DNA from: Aquiflexum gelatinilyticum
GTDB taxonomy: Bacteria; Bacteroidota; Bacteroidia; Cytophagales; Cyclobacteriaceae
Assembly: GCF_024741135.1 (NCBI RefSeq)
Contig: NZ_JANSUY010000004.1
Location: 124,001 to 188,000 of the forward strand
DNA length: 64,000 nucleotides
Direction: 5' to 3'
A model generated the notes under the pieces. The model saw nothing but the letters and a program-made list of their open reading frames with translations, ran no database searches and was not told where the DNA came from. How positions within the stretch are numbered: position 1 is the first letter of the stretch; each line of letters starts with the position of its first letter. The position numbers and the translations under genes were made by a program. Positions 24,724 to 33,823 of this stretch are shown in pieces.

Positions 24724-26591
24724 GTGATATCATTCACCTTCTCCCGGATGCAATAGCCAATCAAATTGCGGCAGGAGAAGTAGTACAACGTCCGGCTTCG
24801 GCCCTCAAAGAACTCCTTGAAAATGCAGTGGATGCAAAATCCACCCATATTCAGGTGATCGTAAAAGATGCCGGAAAAACCCTCATACAAGTCATAGACA
24901 ACGGAAAAGGTATGTCCATGACGGATGCGAGAATGAGTTTTGAGCGGCATGCCACCTCCAAGATCAGAAATACAGAAGACTTGTTTTCGATCCGGACTTT
25001 TGGATTTCGAGGGGAAGCCTTGGCCTCCATCGGGGCTGTTGCCCAAGTAGAGATGAAAACCCGTCAAAGCGGTGCTGAATTGGGGACCATAATTGTGATG
25101 GAAGGTTCGGAGGTGAAAAAACAAGAACTCGTTTCATGCCCTGAAGGAACCTCGATATCGGTTAGAAATCTTTTTTTTAACGTTCCAGCCAGAAGAAATT
25201 TTCTTAAATCCAATCCCGTAGAGATGCGTCACATGGTGGAAGAGTTTCAAAGGGTAGCCCTCTCCTACCCTGAAATTGGATTTACTTTCATCCAAAATGA
25301 CCTTGAACTTTTCAGACTTTTACCAGGAAAACTGAGCCACAGGATTTTGGGAATTTTCGGGAAATCCTATCAGGGACAATTGGTATCCTGCCTAGAAGAA
25401 ACGCCACACCTGAATGTCCGTGGCTATATCGGCAAACCGGAATCTGCCAAAAAAACCCGTGGAGAGCAGTATTTTTTTGTGAACAACAGATTTATCAAAA
25501 ACAACTACCTCAACCACGCAGTCAGCAATGCCTTTGAAGGACTCATGGCAAGCGACATGCAGCCATTTTATGTGTTGTTTTTGGAAATTGACCCGAGCCA
25601 TATTGACATCAATGTCCATCCAACCAAAACCGAGATTAAGTTTGACGATGAAAGGACCGTTTATGCGGTGGTAAGGTCAGCAGTCAAGCAATCACTTGGT
25701 GCCCATAATGTGGTGCCTGCCTTGGACTTCAGCTTTGATGTGAATTTTACTGAAAACTGGAAATCCAATAGCGAGCAAAACGAGGCTGTCCATACCGAAA
25801 ATACTCTTAAGCCTGATTCCCTAACTCAGGACAACAAATACAAAATGTTCCAAACTCCTGCTTTTCAAAGGCAATCTGTCTCAGGTTGGGAAAGACTTTT
25901 TGAGGGGGGGGGAAATTCCACAGAGATTTCGAGAGGGAAAGAGATCAGGAATATTGACGAAGGGGAAATCCTTACCATCTCTTCCAAAGCCAATGAAGAT
26001 GTACTCCAATTTCCTGAAGTGAATGCCACCGGGGCAATATTTCAAGTTGAAAACAATTATATTGTGGCTCAAATGTCCACCGGCCTAATGATTATTGACC
26101 AGCAGACGGCACATGAGCGGATCTTATACGAAAGGTACCGAAAGCAACTTATGCAGACGGCAGGTGCCTCTCAGCAATGCTTGTTTCCTCCCCATGTCCA
26201 GTTGAGCCAAACGGATTTTGCCTTGGTGATGGACATCAAAGACGAGCTAATGAGTCTTGGTTTTGTGATCGTGGAATTTGGCAAGGACACTGTTTTGATC
26301 CAGGGAGTGCCGGCAGACATTCAGGTAAACAATGAAAAGGCGCTGTTTGAAGGACTGCTTGAGCAATTCAAACATTTCAAATCAGAGCTTTCCCTAGACA
26401 AAAGAGAAAATCTCGCCCGGTCTCTTGCCAGAAGATCAGCCATCAAACGAGGCAGCAAGCTGGACATGTCAGAGATGGAAATTATTGTTGGCCAGCTATT
26501 TGCCTGCCAAAATCCAAATTATGGGCTTTCAGGGAACAAAACTTTTGTCAAAATTGATTTACAACAAATTCATGGCTTCTTTACCAGATAG
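24720..26591 (+). CDS. mutL: DNA mismatch repair protein MutL
   Basis: A 623-residue MutL. The GHKL ATPase part shows IAAGEVVQRPASALKELLENAVDA, DNGKGM, RHATSKI and GFRGEALASIG. The transducer domain runs to ~335, followed by a ~100-residue linker and the dimerisation domain. In the C-terminal domain the metal-binding endonuclease motif DQHA-x2-E-x4-E appears as DQQTAHERILYE (D460, E466, E471), and the later CPHGRP-type motif is replaced by CQNPNYGLSGNKTF. So endonuclease activity is uncertain, although such variants may be normal in this phylum. The start overlaps the upstream stop by 4 nt (ATGA). It participates with MutS, not in the window, in post-replicative repair. Confidence 0.95.
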   Translation: MSDIIHLLPDAIANQIAAGEVVQRPASALKELLENAVDAKSTHIQVIVKDAGKTLIQVIDNGKGMSMTDARMSFERHATSKIRNTEDLFSIRTFGFRGEALASIGAVAQVEMKTRQSGAELGTIIVMEGSEVKKQELVSCPEGTSISVRNLFFNVPARRNFLKSNPVEMRHMVEEFQRVALSYPEIGFTFIQNDLELFRLLPGKLSHRILGIFGKSYQGQLVSCLEETPHLNVRGYIGKPESAKKTRGEQYFFVNNRFIKNNYLNHAVSNAFEGLMASDMQPFYVLFLEIDPSHIDINVHPTKTEIKFDDERTVYAVVRSAVKQSLGAHNVVPALDFSFDVNFTENWKSNSEQNEAVHTENTLKPDSLTQDNKYKMFQTPAFQRQSVSGWERLFEGGGNSTEISRGKEIRNIDEGEILTISSKANEDVLQFPEVNATGAIFQVENNYIVAQMSTGLMIIDQQTAHERILYERYRKQLMQTAGASQQCLFPPHVQLSQTDFALVMDIKDELMSLGFVIVEFGKDTVLIQGVPADIQVNNEKALFEGLLEQFKHFKSELSLDKRENLARSLARRSAIKRGSKLDMSEMEIIVGQLFACQNPNYGLSGNKTFVKIDLQQIHGFFTR

Positions 26592-26594
26592 TAT

Positions 26595-27386
26595 ATGTTT
26601 AGAAATATTACTCCAGTAGTAAAAAACATTTTAATTATTACTGTGGCAGTCTATGCGGTGACGGCATTTTTGATGCCACAACTGAATGGCTTGCTTGCTT
26701 TGTACTATGTCAACAGCAACAGATTTATCCCTACCCAATTTTTGACGTACATGTTTATGCATGCCGATGGATGGCATCTATTCAGCAACATGTTTGGTTT
26801 ATTTATCTTCGGACCTTTGTTGGAGCAGTTTCTTGGACCCAAAAAGATTTTGACACTTTGGATGGTATGTGGTGTGGGTTCAGGATTGTTGTATTCAGGC
26901 TATACAGCTTTTCAGATGAACAAGCTCGATAATAAAATCAGTGAATTTTATGAAGAGCCTAGTCCAGAACTATTCAACCGGTTTGTAATAGAAAACAGAC
27001 ACCATTTCAAACCTGCTGTCTTTGATTTTATTGATGCCTACAGCCGAAATCCTGAAGATCCAGCACTTATCCAAAGGGCAAAAGAAAATATGACTGCCAC
27101 TAGGGACAACCAAGCCAATGTCCCCATGGTGGGTGCTTCTGGTGCCTTATTTGGAGTATTAATTGCTTTTGCGATGCTGTTTCCAAACACACAGCTGTTT
27201 TTATTGTTTCCCCCTATGCCAGTCAAAGCCAAATATCTGGTGCTGTTTTACGGCCTTTACACCATTTACAACGTTGTTAACAACAACCCATTGGACAATG
27301 TGGCGCACTTTGCCCACCTCAGTGGTTTGATAGTGGGAGCTGGATTGGTGTATTATTGGAAAAAAAGTAGGAAAGATTTTTATTAA
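26595..27386 (+). CDS. Rhomboid family intramembrane serine protease
   Basis: A 263-residue rhomboid. Elements seen: HADGWHLFSNMFGLFIFG (~56-73), the catalytic serine S182 in GASGALFG, and the histidine H241 in AHFAHLSG. Six or so hydrophobic helices are visible. An unusual ~70-residue hydrophilic segment (~106-177, LDNKISEFYEEPSPELF...) lies between the third helix and the catalytic serine helix. It starts 4 nt after the mutL stop and is followed 9 nt later by a second rhomboid, so it belongs to the operon. Substrate unknown. Confidence 0.9.
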   Translation: MFRNITPVVKNILIITVAVYAVTAFLMPQLNGLLALYYVNSNRFIPTQFLTYMFMHADGWHLFSNMFGLFIFGPLLEQFLGPKKILTLWMVCGVGSGLLYSGYTAFQMNKLDNKISEFYEEPSPELFNRFVIENRHHFKPAVFDFIDAYSRNPEDPALIQRAKENMTATRDNQANVPMVGASGALFGVLIAFAMLFPNTQLFLLFPPMPVKAKYLVLFYGLYTIYNVVNNNPLDNVAHFAHLSGLIVGAGLVYYWKKSRKDFY

Positions 27387-27394
27387 AACTGACT

Positions 27395-28324
27395 ATGTAC
27401 GAAGGATTCTGGTATAACCTCAAAAACGCATTTAAGCTTCAAAACAACAGCTTGTACAAGATCATGGCGATCAACATCCTGGTGTTTTTTGTAATGGTTT
27501 TTGTCCGGGTGATCTTAACCTTCTCGGGGGCAGGAAATATATACGAAAGTTTCAGGTCTTTGCTGATGATGCCGGCGGACATCCCACAGCTGATAATCCA
27601 GCCGTGGTCAGTATTGACTTATATGTTTTTCCATGAAGGGATTTTCCATATCCTTTTCAATATGCTGTTTTTGTATTGGTTTGGATTGTTGCTTACTGAA
27701 TACCTTGGAAGTAAAAAATTAGCCAATATCTATATTTTGGGTGGCTTAGCAGGTGGGGTGCTTTACCTTGTGATGTACAATATCTCCCCGTATTTTGCGG
27801 AATCCTTGGCTAGCGCGCGGATGTTGGGAGCAAGTGCCGGCGTGTATGCCGTGGTGGTCGCAGCAGCTACCTTGGCACCAAACACTACCTTTTTTTTATT
27901 GTTACTTGGTCCGGTCAAAATCAAATATATTGCCATATTTTATGTCCTGATCGCATTTGTCAATTCGACGGGGAACAATGCCGGCGGGGAATTGGCACAT
28001 TTGGGAGGTGCCGCTTTGGGATTTTTGTATGTATATCAGCTCCAAAAAGGCAGGGATATCGGCTCATGGATACAGGCCATAGGAAATTTTTTCAAAGGAA
28101 TTTTCTCCAGAAAATCTTCTGTAAAAGTCACCTACCGCAAGAGCAAAACCTATTATTCAGGGCAGGATTATACCAAGACCTCCACTACGAAATCCAGCGG
28201 AACGAAAGTTGAAGTCGCCACACAAGAGGAAATTGACTTGATTTTGGACAAAATAGCAGCCAAAGGCTATGAGGCACTCAGTAAGGAAGAGAAACGCAAA
28301 CTATTTGAATTCAGTAAGAAGTAG
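27395..28324 (+). CDS. Second rhomboid family intramembrane protease
   Basis: A 309-residue rhomboid. It carries HEGIFHILFNMLFLYWFG (~80-97), catalytic S147 in LGASAGVYA, and H202 in GELAHLGGAALG. The core ends near residue 215. A C-terminal cytoplasmic extension (~225-309) is basic and includes KVTYRKSKTYYSGQDY and a helical tail EEIDLILDKIAAKGYEALSKEEK, a DUF6576-like motif common at the end of Bacteroidota rhomboids. It is tandem with the rhomboid upstream (9-nt gap), and both catalytic dyads are intact. Confidence 0.88.
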   Translation: MYEGFWYNLKNAFKLQNNSLYKIMAINILVFFVMVFVRVILTFSGAGNIYESFRSLLMMPADIPQLIIQPWSVLTYMFFHEGIFHILFNMLFLYWFGLLLTEYLGSKKLANIYILGGLAGGVLYLVMYNISPYFAESLASARMLGASAGVYAVVVAAATLAPNTTFFLLLLGPVKIKYIAIFYVLIAFVNSTGNNAGGELAHLGGAALGFLYVYQLQKGRDIGSWIQAIGNFFKGIFSRKSSVKVTYRKSKTYYSGQDYTKTSTTKSSGTKVEVATQEEIDLILDKIAAKGYEALSKEEKRKLFEFSKK

Positions 28325-28408
28325 GTTTTTTTAAGTAGTCGGTATTTCAGTAAGCAGTTTTCAGTCTTGGCTTACTAAGTAAAAAATAGTAAAGGGTAAT
28401 TTAAAGCA

Positions 28409-28434
28409 AAAAGCCTCCATTTCTGGAAGCTTTT
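28409..28434. terminator. Candidate terminator
   Basis: An 11-bp stem (AAAAGCCTCCA against TGGAAGCTTTT, one mismatch) with TTTC loop lies between the second rhomboid gene and the convergent MG2/plug gene. A- and T-rich flanks fit a bidirectional terminator. Confidence 0.5.
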
Positions 28435-28452
28435 ACTTTGCTTCTTTCTTTT

Positions 28453-28480
28453 CCTTTGGGGTTCTGCGTCTTTGCGAGAA
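28453..28480. repeat. TTTGCG-type intergenic repeat
   Basis: The string TTCTGCGTCTTTGCGAGAA belongs to the same 'CTTTGCGnCnTTGCG' family seen at 49241-49267 and 49294-49318. Such short repeats are scattered between genes in many Bacteroidota genomes. Confidence 0.45.
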
Positions 28481-28489
28481 ATAAAAATC

Positions 28490-31189
28490 CTATGACCCAA
28501 CCTCCATTTCCAAATAAGATAACCTTCCAAATTGATCGATTCCCTGAATGACGACTTTGAATTTTTGGACAACGTCATTATTGAAAAACTCAATTTTGGC
28601 AGTATTTCCAACCATTTTCAACTTGGGATTCCAGTACAATGTGGATCGGTAATCCGGTTTGGCAGGAGTTTCTGTATCATATTTTGGCATATAAAATTCT
28701 TTGGGAGTGGAATATCCCGGAAATCTGATATTAAAAACCCCTTCACCTGTGTCGACGATCCCGTTTCCCCGTTTGGTATAAACCGCGATTACACCTCCGG
28801 CACCTGCCGAACCAAACATGGCCAAACTTGCCCCGTCTTTGAAAACATCAATGGCAGCCATGTCCCTTGGCGAAATCGCACTTAAAAATTGGGCATCCAC
28901 AGGGACATTATCCAGCAAAAATATAGGTGAAAGGGCATTCAATGAACCTGCACCCCGGATCGTGATCGTAGGTGAACCCATTGGATTGGGTTTGATCTGC
29001 ACACCGGGGAATCTGCCTTGAAGCAATTGCCAAATGTCAAAATACCCTTCAAATCCACCGATTTCGGCAGGAACAAGGGTCATGTCGCCTTTTCCATAGA
29101 CACGGGTCACTTCATCATTTGCAACCTCATATTTCCGGGATTGGATTACAAATTCCTCAATATCCACCAATTCCATCTCATCAAATGCAGCAGAGGCCTG
29201 CCTTCTTTTCTCTGCATTGGAAAGGTATTCTCTAAGAAATGGATTAAGTTGGAAGCCTTTGACTATTGGCTTGAATCCTTCCCATGAATCATATTTGGCA
29301 ATAGGATCATCCAAATCCAATTCCACAAATTCCTTCATTTTTTTGTCGTTGATGGAAATTGTCAAGAGCGTGGTGTCAGAAAATATCAAATCATCGATGA
29401 TGAATTTGCCTGTTTCATTGTATTCGACAGCAATAAAATCATCTTCTTTCCCTTTGCTGAATACATTGATCATCCCGCCGGTTACACTTTTTTTGGTATT
29501 TGCTTTAGGCTTGATAGTACCGGTAATATTGATTCCCTGTTCGATGAAATTCGGGTTTTCAAATTTCCCTTCCAATACTTTCTCCCAATCAAACCGTCTC
29601 CAGCCATGGGTCAGCATGATCAAGTCAAGGCCTTCAAGATCCTTTGTTTCTCCAAAGAAATACTTTGCCGCATGGATATTTCCGCGGAGTTCTGATTCCA
29701 TTTTAAGGTATGAAATGATGTTTGAAGAGAAACTATCCGAAAAACCCTCCGAATCAGTAACTGATACAGAATAAGCACCTTTTTCAAATCCCTCTCCATC
29801 AAGGCTAAGCTTCCAGGAATTTTTTTTCCGTGGCTCCAACACAACCTTTGAGGAATCTAGGGTAATCTTCCTTTCAGGATGGGGAATGTAGGCCAAGCGT
29901 TCAGCCAAGGCATTACCACTTGGTTCAAAAATCGTAACCTGATTGATTCCCGGAGCAAGATTGGCTTTGTTGATCCGGGCTCCTGTGACACCATTGGATA
30001 GGTTGATGACCTGCATGTGACCGATACGCCCTCGTGCATGTACCACGAGTAAGCCTTCTCCTGTGGGTGAAATTGCTTTGAAATCATTGGCCTGAATCAA
30101 TATATTCAGGACCAAATCCTTGGTATTGTCGACAGCAAGGTTAATTCCTTGCAACTTGACCTGAGGAAGTGTTTTCTCAAAAGATTGATCCTTGACAGTA
30201 ATTTTGGCCAAATAACTTTGACCCTCTTTGGGGATAAAACTGAAAGCTCCCACCCCCCATTCATTGGTGGCAAAATCAATTTCTTCTTCTCCAAGATTGA
30301 TTTTTCCAGAGAGCTGTACCGGTGAACCATCGGGATAGACTGCCCTTACAGCCACTTTATTATTGAACCCCGAAATCAGGTCACCACCCTCCGGCAAAAA
30401 CTGAATGTCTATACTTCCTGAAGGAAAAGGTAAAATGAATTTTCTGGCGATACCGTATTCTTCATTTTCATTCCAAGTCAAAATCAATTCAGAAACTTTG
30501 TCAGAAGCAGAAACAGGCAAAGTTAGTCCAAGTGTATTTGCCCCATTTTCATCCAATTTAATTGTTCCTTTTTTGATCAGATTTCCGCCACTTGCAAATT
30601 CATATTCAAGATTTTCGTTTTTGAGTGGAGCCAAGATGCGGTCAACTGCAGTAATTTTAGCTTGGTATTGAATTTCGTTGCCATTTTCTGTTTTTTCAAA
30701 AACAACTGAAGGCTGAAACTTCAAGTTATATGGCTCAAAAACTTCAATTTTTGTCTCAAAAACTGATTCGGCCCCGAATCCCTTTGACCAGTACGAATAA
30801 GCTTTGATTTGGTAAATACCCTCTTTTGTAAAATTATCCAGTTTAAAATCGCCATTACCCTGCCCCTCGTCAATTTTGACAGTACGCTGTTGAAGCAGAT
30901 TTCCACGGTTATCCAAAAGATCCACATATACAGTTTTGCTCAAAGGCGATGGCAAATCAGGGCTTCCGGCGGTAACATAAACTGAAAACCAAATCAAATC
31001 ACCGGCTGCGTAAGTACTTTTGTCCAAGTGGACAAAAACCTTTTCCTCAGGAAAATCATTGACATAACTTTCTGTCATTTTGAGAATTTTCTCCGAGAGC
31101 TCGGTGATATTGGACTGCTTTTGAAATGGGGGAAAGAAATAAAAAAAAGGAAAAATCAATAAAAATAAGGGATACTTTACGCCGCTCAT
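28490..31189 (-). CDS. MG2-domain protein with TonB-receptor plug domain
   Basis: An 899-residue exported protein with an N-terminal hydrophobic signal (YPLFLLIFPFFYFF). Residues ~45-150 contain an MG2 (alpha-2-macroglobulin) domain (EKVFVHLDKSTYAAGDLIWFSVYV), with further beta-sandwich domains to ~600. Residues ~700-815 form a TonB-receptor plug (ITIRGAGSLNALSPIFLLDNVP, AIDVFKDGASLAMFGSAGAGGVIAVYTKRG). There is no 22-strand barrel and no aromatic barrel end, so it is not a channel by itself. The family is widespread in Bacteroidota. It may act as a surface or periplasmic scaffold that uses a plug-like module for protein contacts; the role is unproven. Monocistronic as far as seen. Confidence 0.82.
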   Translation of the reverse strand: MSGVKYPLFLLIFPFFYFFPPFQKQSNITELSEKILKMTESYVNDFPEEKVFVHLDKSTYAAGDLIWFSVYVTAGSPDLPSPLSKTVYVDLLDNRGNLLQQRTVKIDEGQGNGDFKLDNFTKEGIYQIKAYSYWSKGFGAESVFETKIEVFEPYNLKFQPSVVFEKTENGNEIQYQAKITAVDRILAPLKNENLEYEFASGGNLIKKGTIKLDENGANTLGLTLPVSASDKVSELILTWNENEEYGIARKFILPFPSGSIDIQFLPEGGDLISGFNNKVAVRAVYPDGSPVQLSGKINLGEEEIDFATNEWGVGAFSFIPKEGQSYLAKITVKDQSFEKTLPQVKLQGINLAVDNTKDLVLNILIQANDFKAISPTGEGLLVVHARGRIGHMQVINLSNGVTGARINKANLAPGINQVTIFEPSGNALAERLAYIPHPERKITLDSSKVVLEPRKKNSWKLSLDGEGFEKGAYSVSVTDSEGFSDSFSSNIISYLKMESELRGNIHAAKYFFGETKDLEGLDLIMLTHGWRRFDWEKVLEGKFENPNFIEQGINITGTIKPKANTKKSVTGGMINVFSKGKEDDFIAVEYNETGKFIIDDLIFSDTTLLTISINDKKMKEFVELDLDDPIAKYDSWEGFKPIVKGFQLNPFLREYLSNAEKRRQASAAFDEMELVDIEEFVIQSRKYEVANDEVTRVYGKGDMTLVPAEIGGFEGYFDIWQLLQGRFPGVQIKPNPMGSPTITIRGAGSLNALSPIFLLDNVPVDAQFLSAISPRDMAAIDVFKDGASLAMFGSAGAGGVIAVYTKRGNGIVDTGEGVFNIRFPGYSTPKEFYMPKYDTETPAKPDYRSTLYWNPKLKMVGNTAKIEFFNNDVVQKFKVVIQGIDQFGRLSYLEMEVGS

Positions 31190-31391
31190 TTGTGATCTGG
31201 GTTTTGGATTAGACGGTTTTACAATGAAAGATATTAACCATTACGGTCAACTTTCTTCAAGGTTTGTTTTACTGTTGAATTTAGTTTTAATTTTTACAAA
31301 TACTTTATCCAAACGAAAAACAAGGTCATAAAAATTGGAAAAATGGTTTGACTGGAAAAAAGGAGGGGATTTAAAAATACCTGAGTGACGA

Positions 31392-32453
31392 CTACTCCAA
31401 TTGGGCCACTTCGTTTTTATTGGCCAACTGACCGCAAGCCGCATCGATGTCCTGTCCTCGGGATTTGCGGACTTTAGCGACGATCCCGTTTTGTTCCAAA
31501 ATGCGCACATACATTTCCACCGCATCTTTGGATGCCTGACGGAATTCCCCTTCATCGATCGGATTGTATTGGATGATGTTGACTTTGGAAGGAATGATTT
31601 TGCAGAATTTGGCCAAGGCCCGGGCATGTTCCTCGTTGTCATTGATGCCATCCCATATCACATATTCATACGTGACTTTTCGCTTGGTTTTTTGGTACCA
31701 ATATTTCAGAGCTTCCGCAAGGTCTTCCAAAGGATTGACATCATTGATCGGCATCAGTTGGCTTCTGGTTTCATTGATAGCGGAATGCAGCGAAATGGCA
31801 AGGTTGAATTTGACTTCATCATCGGCCATTTTCTTGATCATTTTAGGGATTCCAACAGTAGAAAGTGTGATCCTTCTCGCAGCCATTCCGAGTCCTTCTG
31901 GAGAGGTGATTTTGTCGATGGCTTCGATGACATTGGCATAATTGAGCAGTGGTTCGCCCATGCCCATAAAGACGATGTTGGTCAGGGGGCGGTTGAAGTA
32001 GGTTTCTGCTTCTTCCTTGATGGCAACTACCTGATCGTAGATTTCGTCCGGGTTGAGGTTGCGCATGCGCTTCAGCCGAGCAGTGGCGCAGAAGTTACAG
32101 TCGAGGCTGCAACCTACCTGCGAGGAAACACAGGCTGTAATCCGCTTGGAGGTGGGAATCAGGACAGATTCCACGATTTTGCTGTCAAAAAGCTTGACGG
32201 CGTTTTTGATTGTACCGTCAGCAGAGTGCTGCATCAGGTCGACGTGGATATGGTTGATGATAAAGTTGGCTTTGAGCATTTCCCTGGTTTCCTTGGAGAT
32301 GTTGCTCATGTCATCAAAATTTTTGAGAGACTTGTTCCAAAGCCATTCATATACCTGCTTGGCCCTGAATTTCTTTTCACCCTTTTCGATAAAAAATTCC
32401 TCCAACTGCTCCAAGGTGAATTTTCTGATGTCTTTCTTTGCCGTACTGTCCAT
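31392..32453 (-). CDS. rlmN: 23S rRNA (adenine2503-C2)-methyltransferase RlmN
   Basis: A 353-residue radical-SAM methyltransferase acting on A2503 of 23S rRNA (and tRNA A37 in some species). The 4Fe-4S motif is C-x3-C-x2-C (CSLDCNFC, ~110-117), with SAM contacts GMGEPLLNY (~168), LSTVGIPKMI and the late cysteine region DIDAACGQL near the C-terminus. The length is typical. The start has a TAnnTTTG element 4 nt upstream. The gene is flanked by the MG2/plug gene (downstream) and an AT-rich spacer. Confidence 0.96.
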   Translation of the reverse strand: MDSTAKKDIRKFTLEQLEEFFIEKGEKKFRAKQVYEWLWNKSLKNFDDMSNISKETREMLKANFIINHIHVDLMQHSADGTIKNAVKLFDSKIVESVLIPTSKRITACVSSQVGCSLDCNFCATARLKRMRNLNPDEIYDQVVAIKEEAETYFNRPLTNIVFMGMGEPLLNYANVIEAIDKITSPEGLGMAARRITLSTVGIPKMIKKMADDEVKFNLAISLHSAINETRSQLMPINDVNPLEDLAEALKYWYQKTKRKVTYEYVIWDGINDNEEHARALAKFCKIIPSKVNIIQYNPIDEGEFRQASKDAVEMYVRILEQNGIVAKVRKSRGQDIDAACGQLANKNEVAQLE

Positions 32454-32457
32454 GTTG

Positions 32458-32465
32458 CAAAGGTA
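32458..32465 (-). promoter_or_regulatory. Promoter element of rlmN
   Basis: Read on the minus strand, TACCTTTG is an exact TAnnTTTG match separated from the ATG (32453) by CAAC, so the rlmN transcript may be leaderless. Confidence 0.6.
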
Positions 32466-32483
32466 AGGATTGAAATATTATAA

Positions 32484-32544
32484 AATTGGAAGATTGGAAA
32501 ATTAGGGTTTAAGGTTGGAAAGTTTGAAGGTTTGAAGGTTGAAA
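32484..32544. repeat. Simple GGTTTGAA-type repeat
   Basis: Degenerate tandem short units (TTGGAAG, GGTTGGAAAG, TTTGAAGG, TTTGAAGG, TTGAA) form a purine/T-biased stretch in the spacer upstream of rlmN. It looks like slipped-strand expansion, with no function evident. Confidence 0.5.
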
Positions 32545-32713
32545 ATATGACACCTTTATTCAGGAAATTTCATTCCAAATTGTTGATTTTTCCTTTACTG
32601 ACTCTATTTCTCCAGAGATTTAGAAAAAATGAAAAATTAGGACCGGAATATCGATTAATATCTAGTATCAATCAATATCCAATCCCAATTTCACTAAGGC
32701 CTTTTAAACCAAA

Positions 32714-33655
32714 TCACCCCGTCATCAAATTCCTCAACTCGGTCAAGGTATTTCGGATATCGACGATGCTTTCCCACTCACGGTCTTTTTCGCCATGCTC
32801 AATACCTACATAGCCATGGTAGCCATGGGAAAGCACTATTTTCATCATCCTGTTATAATCCAAGGCAGATTCATTGCCACGGTCATCCCATACGGTTGGC
32901 TTCAAGCTGACTCCAGTAGCTTTGGGCATAAGTTCGTCCACACCGCGGTAGGAATCGTAGGAAACCACTCTTTTGTCATCAGCATGAATCCTGAAATTAC
33001 CAAAATCCGGTAAGGTACCTGCTCTTTTGTGGGCTGTCTGTTTGATCATTTCGGCAAGCCACTTCCCATTACTTGAAAATCCTCCATGGTTTTCGATCAC
33101 AACATTGATGTCAAAATCATCGGCAAACTCACACAGTTGCCTCAATCCTGAACTGCAGACATCAATCGCCTGCTTCTCCGCTTTTGGATCCTCGCTCCAT
33201 GGTACGGCGGTGTAAGCATTGACACGGATCGAATGGCAACCCAAAAACTTGGCGGCCTCCACCCATTTTTTGTGGTTCTCGACTGTTTGCTTGCGCTCTT
33301 CGGATGTGGCTGCCCCTAGCATGCCTTCTCTGTCACACATGATCAAAACCGAAGTCACTCCCTCGCCATCAGCCCTGGTTTTCATTTCCCTGAGGTAGTT
33401 CATGTCTTTGGCTTTGTCCATAAAAAACTGGTTGACATATTCCACCGCGTCTATGCCGTGCTTCTTGGAAAGCAAAGCAAAATCTAAGTGGTCCATCTTT
33501 CCTGCGAAAAGCAACCTGTTTACCGACCATTCGGCAAGCGAAATCTTGAATAGAGGATCTTCATTTTTCATAGAAAATGCAAATTGGGGAAGTCCAAAAG
33601 TCAGTGCTGCAGCAGCGACTCCTGTTGTTTTGAGGAAATTTCTTCTGTCTTTCAT
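32714..33655 (-). CDS. Sugar phosphate isomerase/epimerase family, Tat-exported
   Basis: A 313-residue TIM-barrel (AP endonuclease 2-like) isomerase/epimerase. The N-terminus MKDRRNFLKTTGVAAAALTFG is a twin-arginine signal, so it is exported folded. Motifs include HGIDAVEYVNQFF (~55), IRVNAYTAVPWSEDP (~140), VVIENHGGFSSNGKWLAEM (~185, metal-binding E and H), LPDFGNFRIH (~213) and GYVGIEHGEK (~290). It is followed upstream on the same strand by a Tat-type Gfo/Idh/MocA gene (168-nt gap), a pairing common in sugar or inositol catabolism. The substrate is not determinable. Confidence 0.85.
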   Translation of the reverse strand: MKDRRNFLKTTGVAAAALTFGLPQFAFSMKNEDPLFKISLAEWSVNRLLFAGKMDHLDFALLSKKHGIDAVEYVNQFFMDKAKDMNYLREMKTRADGEGVTSVLIMCDREGMLGAATSEERKQTVENHKKWVEAAKFLGCHSIRVNAYTAVPWSEDPKAEKQAIDVCSSGLRQLCEFADDFDINVVIENHGGFSSNGKWLAEMIKQTAHKRAGTLPDFGNFRIHADDKRVVSYDSYRGVDELMPKATGVSLKPTVWDDRGNESALDYNRMMKIVLSHGYHGYVGIEHGEKDREWESIVDIRNTLTELRNLMTG

Positions 33656-33737
33656 TTTTTGGAAGGGTTGGTTAAAAGTGAATCCTTTAGGTACTCAAAT
33701 GTTTCCAGTAAACGGGGAATTAGGATCCAAAACAGTT

Positions 33738-33758
33738 GGAAGTCGGAAGACGGAAGAC
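33738..33758. repeat. GGAAGAC heptamer tandem repeat
   Basis: Three tandem heptamers (GGAAGTC, GGAAGAC, GGAAGAC) lie in the spacer between the isomerase-like and oxidoreductase genes. Similar GGAAGTC runs are a common simple repeat in this phylum. Confidence 0.55.
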
Positions 33759-33823
33759 AGGTGTCACCGACTTTTTAGCATTGAACCTTAAATCTTTTTT
33801 CATTTACTTCTTACAATATAAAA

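Noticed and set aside
28349..28376. Hairpin AGTAAGC/GCTTACT after the second rhomboid gene
   Set aside because: Long loop and no T-run; weaker than the nearby 28409-28434 hairpin.
31401..32483. Long open frame (~360 codons) on the plus strand opposite rlmN
   Set aside because: It is antisense to a clear rlmN gene, with no start context or domain sense of its own.
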